NCBI GenBank assembly: GCA_943372555.1
Contig: CALRZB010000095.1
Location: 1-9,359 of the forward strand
From: JAIXWP01 sp943372555
Lineage (GTDB): Bacteria > Bacteroidota > Bacteroidia > Flavobacteriales_D > Sanyastnellaceae
Direction: 5' to 3'
DNA: 9,359 nucleotides
Part shown: positions 1 to 6,387 of the stretch, in pieces
How the letters are laid out: every line of letters starts with the position of its first letter
Numbering within the stretch: position 1 is the stretch's first letter
The notes under the pieces: model-generated
What the model was told of the DNA's origin: nothing
What the model saw: the letters and a program-made list of their open reading frames with translations, nothing else
The model's database searches: none
Position numbers and translations under genes: made by a program

Positions 1-247
1 TGCGCCAAGCTACAACTTGGACTGCAGGAACTTCACTCCACATACTATCGTTTAGACAATTCCAATGATTAACATCTAAAGCTTCTTTTTTATCCAATTG
101 AGCAAGACATTTATCGCATACTAAGATGGAATCATCTTCAGTTTGATTAGAATGCGGAGGCACTTCATAAACAGAAAGGTTACTAGTTGATTTGCACAGT
201 TCGCAAGAATTATTGCTTCTGTTTTGTAGTGTTTTCTCTACGCTCAT
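1..247 (-). CDS. PhnA/YjdM-type zinc-ribbon protein, N-terminal part (runs off the window)
   Basis: Reading the minus strand from an ATG at 247 gives 82 open codons to the window edge. The N-terminus has a zinc-ribbon pattern: Cys15-x2-Cys18 (CELC) and Cys44-x2-Cys47 (CDKC). After it come the motifs DVNHW (58-62), LNDSMWS (65-71) and VPAVQVVAWR (73-82), which I recognise from the PhnA/YjdM family. E. coli phnA was renamed yjdM. Despite the old name, this family is not phosphonoacetate hydrolase, and no phosphonate role can be claimed here. It is probably a small cytoplasmic protein of unclear function. The C-terminal part lies outside the window. It is transcribed divergently from the formate dehydrogenase operon, with a repeat-filled gap between them. 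Family call is firm; function is unknown. Confidence 0.85.
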   Translation of the reverse strand, partial: MSVEKTLQNRSNNSCELCKSTSNLSVYEVPPHSNQTEDDSILVCDKCLAQLDKKEALDVNHWNCLNDSMWSEVPAVQVVAWR

Positions 248-334
248 GGGTTTGCCTATTGTAAATTATGCGGTGAATCTAGTGTTTTGATACGGATTAT
301 GAAAATAGAACGGATTTAGATAAGAACTCAATCC

Positions 335-394
335 TATCACACTACCTCACTACCACACTATCACACTACCACACTACCACACTATCAAACTCTC
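335..394. repeat. 8-bp tandem array (ACACTAYC) with 24-bp superperiod
   Basis: Six consecutive 8-bp units of consensus ACACTAYC run from 339 to 386 with one off-consensus base (T at 347). Degenerate units lie on either side (331-338 and 387-394). The variable seventh base follows C, C, T, C, C, T, so there is a higher-order 24-bp period: 339-362 and 363-386 differ at one position. The array lies in the gap between the divergent PhnA-like and formate dehydrogenase genes. There are no spacers, so it is not a CRISPR. Its reverse-complement relative lies at 4948-4987, beyond the far end of the operon. Function is not known; a simple-sequence intergenic repeat family is the most economical reading. 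Confidence 0.85.
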
Positions 395-460
395 TACCCC
401 ACGAACTCCCGACCCCACGAACTCTCTACCCCACAACCCCACGAACTCCCGACCCCACTA
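388..460. repeat. GC-richer direct repeats next to the 8-bp array
   Basis: An 18-bp sequence beginning ACGAACTCCCGACC occurs identically at 401-418 and 441-458, 40 bp apart. A second word, AACTCTCTACCCCAC, occurs at 388-402 and 420-434. The stretch is almost free of G on the plus strand apart from the CGA words. It directly continues the 8-bp array and ends about 36 bp before the formate dehydrogenase start codon. A 12-bp piece (CTCCCGACCCCA, at 406-417 and 446-457) recurs as its reverse complement at 4937-4948. The role is unknown. Together with the array it makes a composite element. Confidence 0.8.
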
Positions 461-468
461 ATTTTCCC

Positions 469-477
469 TATCTTAGC
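469..477 (+). promoter_or_regulatory. Candidate -7 element for the formate dehydrogenase operon
   Basis: TATCTTAGC is one base from the TAnnTTTG(C) -7 element used by the primary sigma factor of Bacteroidota. It lies 28 bp upstream of the start codon at 497. No TTG-type -33 box is visible at the expected distance, because that region is occupied by the C-rich repeat. A similar TATCTTGC lies 29 bp upstream of the amylase start at 8952, which gives mild support. This is an inference from motif and position only. Confidence 0.35.
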
Positions 478-496
478 GCTGTAACCATTCAAGCGC

Positions 497-2143
497 ATGT
501 CAAAGAATATCAGTAAGCTCTCCGGCAGGAAAGGGCTTGAGAACAACCTGTTCGAACGTCTAGGTCAGGCCGCAGCTGCTACAGGCACTCCCGATATAGA
601 TACACTCGATGCCATTCGAGAAGAATTTCTTGTTGGAAAAGCTACCGTTTACGGGTCAACCTCTTTCTACGATTTCCTTCGCCCAGAGAATCAAGGCAAA
701 AAAGTGTATGTATGCAATGGAACAGCTTGTCTATGCGCAGGGACTCAAGATGCTCTTCACAAAAAACTGGAAGCACAATTTGATGCGAATGAAATAGGGG
801 AAATGTGCTGTCTCGGACGTTGTCACGAAAACAGCGCATTCCACTGTGATGGTAAGAATTTCTCAGGAAGTGATATTGATTCTTTTGATAGAAAAAATAA
901 AAAAGCCACACAAGAAACTTACAATGTGGCTCATCGAGGAACAGCTATTCTTACTGCTGAATATCCAGAAATTGATGAGTACTATTCAATTTGGAAAGAC
1001 TGTCTGAAGAAGACGCCTGATCAATTGTTGGTAGAAATAAAAAGTTCTGGACTCCGCGGCCGTGGTGGCGCGGGCTTCCCAATGGGCTTTAAGCTAGAGT
1101 CTTGCAAAAACACAATAGATGATGAAAAATACATCGTCTGTAATGCAGATGAGGGCGATCCGGGCGCATACTCAGATCGATATATAATGGAACAACGCCC
1201 GCATCATCTTCTCATGGGAATGATGATAGCAGGATATATCATCGGCGCTAGTTATGGCGTAGTATACATCCGTGGCGAATACCCCGAGTCTGTTGAGATT
1301 ATTCAAGATGAAATCAACAAACTCGTTGACAAAAAACTGATTGGAGAAAACATTATCGGTTCCGGTTTCACATTTCGATTTAAAGTTATAAAGGCACAAG
1401 GTGCCTATATCTGCGGTGAAGAAACAGCGCTGCTTTCATCCATCGAAGGACAACGTCCTGAAGTACGTGTTCGCCCTCCGTATCCCACTCAAAAAGGTTT
1501 GTTCGACAAACCCACAGTGGTTAACAATGTGGAAAGCTTGGCGAACCTGCCATTCATTATTAAAAATGGCGGTGCTGCTTATGCTGCAATAGGAACCGCT
1601 AAATCAAGCGGTACAAAATTGATTTCATTGGATAGTTACTTCAATTCCCCTGGAATTTATGAAGCGGATATGGGAACACCCTTATCTGTTGTTATCAATG
1701 AATTTGGAAAAGGCTTTAAGTCTGACGTGAAGGCAATGCATATTGGCGGACCGCTTGGTGGTCTTGTTCCTCTCGAAAAGATTGATGCCCTTTCTATCGA
1801 CTTCGATTCTTTTGCCAAAGAAGGTTTTCTTCTTGGTCACGCATCCGTAGTCTGCATCCCACAAGACTTTCCTATCATTCGTTATATCGAACATTTGTTT
1901 CAGTTTACCTCTCATGAAAGCTGCGGCAAATGTTTTCCTTGTCGTCTAGGTTCGAAGCGTGGCGCTGAAATGCTCAGCATGGCAGCTGATGGAAAACTTA
2001 AGATTGACAGAGAACTTTTCACAGATTTGATCACAACTATGGAGATTGGATCTCTGTGTGCACTAGGTGGTGGACTGCCGCTTCCAGTGCGCAATGCAAT
2101 GAAGTATTTTGATGCTGAATTGAAACAGTATTTCGAAAATTAA
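497..2143 (+). CDS. fdsB: NAD-dependent formate dehydrogenase, flavoprotein (beta) subunit: NuoE-NuoF fusion
   Basis: This is the NAD-reducing diaphorase half of a soluble formate dehydrogenase. Residues 1-130 form a NuoE-like thioredoxin-fold [2Fe-2S] domain with all four ligands: Cys73-x4-Cys78 and Cys105-x3-Cys109. Its N-terminal helical segment looks shorter than in free NuoE. From about residue 140 it is NuoF-like: the FMN loop GRGGAGFP (188-195), NADEGDPGAYSDR (216-228), the nucleotide-site motif YICGEETALL (304-313), and a C-terminal [4Fe-4S] site at Cys476, Cys479, Cys482 and Cys521. It stops there, without the extra ferredoxin domain found in HydB-type subunits. ATG 497 is the only start after an in-frame stop at 482-484, and no Shine-Dalgarno sequence is seen. 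The alpha subunit follows after 29 bp. Because that neighbour is a molybdopterin formate dehydrogenase, the complex I and [FeFe]-hydrogenase alternatives are unlikely. Confidence 0.92.
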   Translation: MSKNISKLSGRKGLENNLFERLGQAAAATGTPDIDTLDAIREEFLVGKATVYGSTSFYDFLRPENQGKKVYVCNGTACLCAGTQDALHKKLEAQFDANEIGEMCCLGRCHENSAFHCDGKNFSGSDIDSFDRKNKKATQETYNVAHRGTAILTAEYPEIDEYYSIWKDCLKKTPDQLLVEIKSSGLRGRGGAGFPMGFKLESCKNTIDDEKYIVCNADEGDPGAYSDRYIMEQRPHHLLMGMMIAGYIIGASYGVVYIRGEYPESVEIIQDEINKLVDKKLIGENIIGSGFTFRFKVIKAQGAYICGEETALLSSIEGQRPEVRVRPPYPTQKGLFDKPTVVNNVESLANLPFIIKNGGAAYAAIGTAKSSGTKLISLDSYFNSPGIYEADMGTPLSVVINEFGKGFKSDVKAMHIGGPLGGLVPLEKIDALSIDFDSFAKEGFLLGHASVVCIPQDFPIIRYIEHLFQFTSHESCGKCFPCRLGSKRGAEMLSMAADGKLKIDRELFTDLITTMEIGSLCALGGGLPLPVRNAMKYFDAELKQYFEN

Positions 2144-2172
2144 TTCAGGTTTAATTCGAAAATCGGGAAAAA

Positions 2173-4935
2173 ATGAAAGTCATGAATCACAGCACAGACG
2201 CCGAAACAAAGGGCCCTCGCAAGATTGCCTATGTCAATAATGTGCCTTACGATATACAAGATGGTGAAACGATTTTGTCACTGCTGAAACGAAATTTCGG
2301 TAAAGATGCAGTCCCAACATTATGCGATGCGCCAAACCTTGATCCATTTGGATCGTGTCGTGTATGCAGCGTTGACGTAGCACTTGCTCAAGATGGACCA
2401 GCGAAAGCTCAAGCCTCTTGCCACACTCCTGTGATGCCGGGATCTTACATTTATCCGGATTCAAACCGTATTCAAAAATTAAGAAAAAATATAGTGGAGT
2501 TGGTACTCACAGACCACCCACTTGATTGTTTGACATGTGAAGTAAATAACAATTGCGAATTACAAACAGTAGCTGCACGCGTTGGTATTCGCGATGTGCG
2601 ATATCCTGAAGGAGAAACGCATTTGGATAGAAAGAAAGATAAGAGTCATGCATATATGACATCTGATTTTTCAAAGTGTATTAACTGTTTCCGTTGCGTT
2701 CGAGCTTGTGATGAAGTTCAAGGTGAAATGGTACTTAGCATGGCTGGACGCGGTTTTGACAGTCACATTGTAAAAAGTTTCGAGTCTAATTTTAAAGAAT
2801 CAGATTGTGTAAGTTGTGGCGCTTGTGCTCAAGCTTGTCCTACATCCGCGATTAGCGATATTTTCGAATCTAAGTCTGTAGCCGCAGACGAAAAAGTGCG
2901 CACTGTATGCACATACTGCGGCGTTGGTTGTAATCTTGAAGTGGCTGTATCTGGTGGAAAAATCAAATCAATACAAGCACCGTATGACGCAGAAGTAAAC
3001 CAAGGTCACACATGTTTGAAAGGGCGTTTTGCATTTTCATTTTATAATCACCAAGATCGTTTGCGAACTCCTCTTATTCGTAAAAATGGAGAATTGGTCC
3101 CGGCTACATGGGATGAAGCGTATGATTACATCGCGTCAGAATTAACTAGAATCAAAACCGATTTCGGTCCAGATTATATCGCAGGTATTTCTTCTGCACG
3201 TTGCACAAATGAAGAGAATTATTTAATGCAGAAATTTATTCGCGCCGTAATCGGAACGAATAATATAGATAGTTGTGCACGTGTTTGCCACTCTCCAACT
3301 GCACTAGGAATGCAGCGCACGTTTGGAACAGGTGCAGCTACAAATTCAATTATTGATTTGAAATATACCGATTGCATAATGGTGATCGGCGCTAATCCAA
3401 CAAGCGGGCATCCGGTAACAGGTGCGAAATTGAAGCAGTTTGCAATGAAGGGAACGAGTATCGTTATCGATCCTCGTAGAACAGAATTAGCAAAGTATGC
3501 AACGTATCATTTGCAGCTGAAGCCAGGTACAAATGTGGCGATGTTAAATATGCTTCATTACTTCATTATAAGCGAAGGATTGGAGGATATATCTTTTATT
3601 GAAAACAGAACGGAAGGATTTGAAGATTTTAAAAATCACGTTTTGAGTTTTGATATTGATGAGTTGTCTCGCATCACTGGAGTGGATAAAGAACTCGCAC
3701 GCAAGGCTGCTATTGCATATGCAAAAGCACCTAATGCAATGAGTTTCCACGGACTTGGAGTTACGGAACATTCACAAGGAACATACACCGTAATGTTGAT
3801 TGCGGATCTTGCGATGATCACGGGCAACATAGGTAGACGTGGAGTAGGAGTTAATCCACTTCGTGGACAAAATAATGTGCAAGGTGCAGCAGATATGGGA
3901 TGCCAACCTCACCAAGGAGCTGGTTACCACGATGTGACGAATCCAGAGTTGCACAATATGTATCAAGATTTTTATCAAGCGAAATTGCCATTGCACATCG
4001 GATATAAAATTCCGCAGATGTATGAGGCCGCGATTGATGGAAAGTTGAAGGCAATGTGGTTGATGGGAGAGGACAATGTTCAGACCGATCCAAACACGAA
4101 TTATGTGAAGAAGGCTTTGAATAATTTGGACCTTTTGGTAGTGCAAGAAATTTTCATGACAGAGACAGCTAAGATGGCTCATGTTGTATTGCCAGCTGCT
4201 TCATTCTTAGAAAAATCGGGAACATTTACAAATGGCGAAAGACGCATTCAACGCGTCCAACGCGTAGTGGAACCAATTGAAGGAACAAAAGCGGATGGAC
4301 AAATTGTTTGTGATATCATGAATAAGATGGGCTATGCTCAAGGCGATTATAGTCCAAAAGAATTGCTTGAAGAGATTTCTCAAATAGTTCCATTCTTCGC
4401 TGGTGTGAAGTGGGACGAGTTGGGAGAAAACGGAAAGCAATGGCCAGTCTTAAAGGATGGCACTGATACGGAAATTTTACATACAGGCACTTTCAAAAGA
4501 GGAAAGGGAAAGTTTGAAAAAGCTACTTGGAAAGAAACTCAGGAATTAGAACAAAACGCTAGCGAATTTCCATACATACTTACCACGAACAGAGAGCTTG
4601 AGCATTACAACTGCGGCAGTATGACACGCCGAACAAATAATGCGCTTATATTGAAAGAAGATGTTCTGATTATTAATCCTGACGATGCTAAATCTCATTT
4701 AATCAATGAAGGCGACATGGTATGTGTCATTAGTCCTCGAGGAAAAATTGACGTGAAGGCGCGCATTTCTGACGAAGTAAAGCCAGGAATTTTATCATCC
4801 ACATTCCACTTCCCTGAAGTGAAAATGAACGACCTTACATCAAATGAAAGAGACAGCGAGGCGATGTGCCCAGAATACAAAGTAGTGGCAGTGAACATTC
4901 GCAAATCGAAAGGGCAGTTTAAACAAGCGAACTAA
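2173..4935 (+). CDS. fdsA: NAD-dependent formate dehydrogenase, molybdenum (alpha) subunit, NuoG/FdhA type
   Basis: Catalytic subunit oxidising formate to CO2 at a molybdenum (or tungsten) bis-pyranopterin site and passing electrons to the NuoEF partner. Domains in order: N-terminal [2Fe-2S] (Cys51, 62, 65, 83); His-Cys [4Fe-4S] (His115-x3-Cys119-x2-Cys122-x5-Cys128); two ferredoxin [4Fe-4S] sets (Cys169/172/175/179 and Cys212/215/218/222); then the molybdopterin domain with [4Fe-4S] Cys246/249/253/281. The metal ligand is Cys372, followed by His373, with Arg564 in RGQNNVQGA. The 192-residue Cys-to-Arg spacing nearly equals that of E. coli FdhF (Sec140 to Arg333). It uses Cys, with no in-frame TGA. 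The C-terminus (about 800-910) is the dinucleotide-binding domain. Length of 920 fits FdsA-type proteins. There is no Tat signal, so it is cytoplasmic. No FdhD/FdsC chaperone or FdsD gene lies in the window. A second in-frame ATG at 2182 could also be the start. Confidence 0.93.
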   Translation: MKVMNHSTDAETKGPRKIAYVNNVPYDIQDGETILSLLKRNFGKDAVPTLCDAPNLDPFGSCRVCSVDVALAQDGPAKAQASCHTPVMPGSYIYPDSNRIQKLRKNIVELVLTDHPLDCLTCEVNNNCELQTVAARVGIRDVRYPEGETHLDRKKDKSHAYMTSDFSKCINCFRCVRACDEVQGEMVLSMAGRGFDSHIVKSFESNFKESDCVSCGACAQACPTSAISDIFESKSVAADEKVRTVCTYCGVGCNLEVAVSGGKIKSIQAPYDAEVNQGHTCLKGRFAFSFYNHQDRLRTPLIRKNGELVPATWDEAYDYIASELTRIKTDFGPDYIAGISSARCTNEENYLMQKFIRAVIGTNNIDSCARVCHSPTALGMQRTFGTGAATNSIIDLKYTDCIMVIGANPTSGHPVTGAKLKQFAMKGTSIVIDPRRTELAKYATYHLQLKPGTNVAMLNMLHYFIISEGLEDISFIENRTEGFEDFKNHVLSFDIDELSRITGVDKELARKAAIAYAKAPNAMSFHGLGVTEHSQGTYTVMLIADLAMITGNIGRRGVGVNPLRGQNNVQGAADMGCQPHQGAGYHDVTNPELHNMYQDFYQAKLPLHIGYKIPQMYEAAIDGKLKAMWLMGEDNVQTDPNTNYVKKALNNLDLLVVQEIFMTETAKMAHVVLPAASFLEKSGTFTNGERRIQRVQRVVEPIEGTKADGQIVCDIMNKMGYAQGDYSPKELLEEISQIVPFFAGVKWDELGENGKQWPVLKDGTDTEILHTGTFKRGKGKFEKATWKETQELEQNASEFPYILTTNRELEHYNCGSMTRRTNNALILKEDVLIINPDDAKSHLINEGDMVCVISPRGKIDVKARISDEVKPGILSSTFHFPEVKMNDLTSNERDSEAMCPEYKVVAVNIRKSKGQFKQAN

Positions 4936-4936
4936 T

Positions 4937-4987
4937 TGGGGTCGGGAGGTAGTTTGATAGTTTGGTAGTGTGGTAGTTTGATAGTGC
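4937..4987. repeat. Inverted counterpart of the upstream composite repeat
   Basis: It begins two bases after the alpha-subunit stop codon. TGGGGTCGGGAG (4937-4948) is the reverse complement of 406-417 and 446-457. It runs into five 8-bp units of consensus GRTAGTKT (4948-4987; the last ends in GC). The second base of the units runs G, A, G, G, A, again every third unit differing, as in the upstream 24-bp superperiod. The 15-mer at 4963-4977 is the exact reverse complement of 365-379. The element is therefore a diverged inverted copy, with its GGGGTCGGGAG end facing the operon and its array end facing away, as upstream. No stem-loop plus T-tract typical of a terminator is seen here. Confidence 0.82.
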
Positions 4988-5023
4988 GAAGAGCAAGTGC
5001 TAAGTATGCTAAAGCTGTTAATC

Positions 5024-5048
5024 AGTCACCAGTCACTAGTCACCAGTC
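5024..5048. repeat. 7-bp tandem repeat (AGTCACY), about 3.6 copies
   Basis: Units AGTCACC, AGTCACT, AGTCACC and a partial AGTC run head to tail. The last base alternates C and T. It lies in the middle of the 261-bp gap between the formate dehydrogenase operon and the FIST operon. Its period and sequence differ from the neighbouring 8-bp array, so it is a second simple-repeat type. It could be a direct-repeat binding site or just a slippage-prone intergenic repeat. Nothing in the sequence decides between these. Confidence 0.75.
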
Positions 5049-5129
5049 GTTATTGCTTGAGTTCATTTGTGTCCACTTGTTTCCATTTCATGCCTGATTT
5101 TTATCACTTTATGACTCGGTGATTTTAGT

Positions 5130-5137
5130 TATATTTG
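5130..5137 (+). promoter_or_regulatory. Candidate -7 promoter element for the FIST/kinase/receiver operon
   Basis: TATATTTG matches the Bacteroidota -7 consensus TAnnTTTG exactly, 67 bp upstream of the FIST start codon. At the usual spacing of about 19 bp upstream there is only a weak TTT (5108-5110) in place of the TTG -33 box. The rest of this gap (5049-5196) is AT-rich and holds no open frame I would call a gene. It would leave a 5' leader of roughly 50-60 nt, with no evident riboswitch. Confidence 0.4.
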
Positions 5138-5196
5138 GTTTAAGATGAGTAGATTTTTTACTCGCCATTTCTCTAAATACTTATAATAGAAAGTCT

Positions 5197-6381
5197 ATGT
5201 TAAAATTCTTTTCTGCAAGCACACGTATGGTCAATACGCGAAGAGGTGTTATGGAATGTATGGAAATCGCGATGGGCGATGATTATTCTGATTCTGACTT
5301 GATAATTTTACACGCTTCTATTGGACATAATTTTTCTGAACTGATAGATCAAACTCGACTGATGGCTCCAAAGGCGCGGGTACTTGCGGCTTCGTGTTGT
5401 GGAGTTGTTGGTCGCGAAGGCGTAAGTGAATCGATGAAAGATATAGCTATGATGGCTATAAAGGGAAAGGAATTTGCCGTAGCGCATGTTGATGAAATAT
5501 ATGGACATAATTCGTTTGAAAAGTGTCTCGAGATGGCCAACTCGATGAAAAAGGATTCTCCTGATATCAATATGATTTATTTTTTGGGATCTGGAATTGA
5601 TATAGCAAATGACAGATGCATCGAAGCCTTCGAATCTGTTTTTGGTCCAGAGGTCACCATTTTTGGAGCGACCTCTTCTGACAATATGAAAGGGTATATA
5701 AGCTTTCAGGCGGTTGACGATAAAGTTATGGAGCACGGTGCATACGCAGTAGGATTTGCTGATAAATCATTATCTGTTGAAACACAAGCTACACATGGAT
5801 TCGTAGCAGTGGGAGAACCGCTGGTTGTAACTAAATCAACAGGACACATTATACATGAGCTAAATGGCAAGCCAGCTTGGGAAGAGTATCTTAATCGATT
5901 AGGCTTACCTCAAAACTCTACTTGTGGCGACTCCATTCCAATAGGCGCTCTGGGCGAGAAATTGTCTCCAGAATTAGCAAAGGAATATGGAAATGACCAC
6001 ATTCTTCGCGTTGTAACAAAGCATGAAGGTTCGGATATGTACTACGCAACCGAATGTTCAGTCGGTACTAACCTTTGGCTCACTACGCGCGATGAAGATT
6101 TGATATTTAGTGAAATGGACAGAATGGTGCAGGATATGGTTTCCCGCTCAAATGGAAGGACACCTGTCGCTGTATTTCATGCCGACTGTCTTGCTCGTGG
6201 AAGATTCCTTTTCAATAGAATTATCAAAGAAGAATTGGTAGGAAAAATGCAATTCCCATTTTATTCAAATGGTGAATGTCCTCCTTGGTTGGGTATGTAT
6301 GGATTTGGTGAGTTTGCTAGGCTTGGTGGTAAGAATACTTATCATAATTATACTACCGCGCTTTATGTGATATATCGATAG
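5197..6381 (+). CDS. FIST-domain sensor protein (FIST_N + FIST_C)
   Basis: A 394-residue soluble protein with no signal peptide or membrane segment. The N-terminal FIST domain spans roughly residues 30-215. The FIST_C domain, from about 225 to the end, is recognised by FHADCLARGRFLF (327-339), PFYSNGECPPWLGMYGFGEF (354-373), and a C-terminal stretch that places an aromatic-rich strand after NTYHNYTTAL. FIST proteins are predicted small-ligand sensors in bacterial signalling; one branch, NosP, binds haem and senses nitric oxide with a partner histidine kinase. The kinase gene follows after only 6 bp and a receiver gene after that, so this is probably the sensory subunit of that pathway. The ligand is unknown. 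Candidate haem or metal ligands include His39, His44, His200 and His328, but none can be singled out. The ATG is the first start after an in-frame stop at 5146-5148. Confidence 0.88.
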   Translation: MLKFFSASTRMVNTRRGVMECMEIAMGDDYSDSDLIILHASIGHNFSELIDQTRLMAPKARVLAASCCGVVGREGVSESMKDIAMMAIKGKEFAVAHVDEIYGHNSFEKCLEMANSMKKDSPDINMIYFLGSGIDIANDRCIEAFESVFGPEVTIFGATSSDNMKGYISFQAVDDKVMEHGAYAVGFADKSLSVETQATHGFVAVGEPLVVTKSTGHIIHELNGKPAWEEYLNRLGLPQNSTCGDSIPIGALGEKLSPELAKEYGNDHILRVVTKHEGSDMYYATECSVGTNLWLTTRDEDLIFSEMDRMVQDMVSRSNGRTPVAVFHADCLARGRFLFNRIIKEELVGKMQFPFYSNGECPPWLGMYGFGEFARLGGKNTYHNYTTALYVIYR

Positions 6382-6387
6382 GTCAGA

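Noticed and set aside
1..247. Phosphonoacetate hydrolase (also called PhnA)
   Set aside because: The visible residues match the small zinc-ribbon PhnA/YjdM family. The shared symbol is a naming clash.
335..460. Possible CRISPR array in the upstream gap
   Set aside because: The repeat units are 8 bp and directly adjacent, with no unique spacers, and there are no cas genes.
459..466. TAATTTTC as an alternative -7 box for the formate dehydrogenase operon
   Set aside because: It lacks the final G and overlaps the end of the C-rich repeat, with no -33 box. The TATCTTAGC just downstream is a slightly better match.
3772..4182. 136-codon open frame on the minus strand inside the alpha subunit
   Set aside because: It lies wholly within a strongly supported coding region, has no recognisable domain, and several other minus-strand frames open in the same stretch as by-products of its codon use.
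497..4935. Complex I (NuoEFG) fragment or NAD-linked [FeFe]-hydrogenase
   Set aside because: The alpha subunit has a full bis-pyranopterin oxidoreductase domain with Cys372-His373 and Arg564 of formate dehydrogenases. There is no H-cluster motif and no membrane-arm genes nearby.
5103..5123. ATCAC/GTGAT hairpin as a terminator or operator
   Set aside because: Only a 5-bp stem with an 11-base loop and no proper T-tract. It is expected by chance in AT-rich DNA.
5308..5736. 142-codon open frame on the minus strand inside the FIST gene
   Set aside because: Antisense to a well-supported family member. Its translation shows no recognisable motif.
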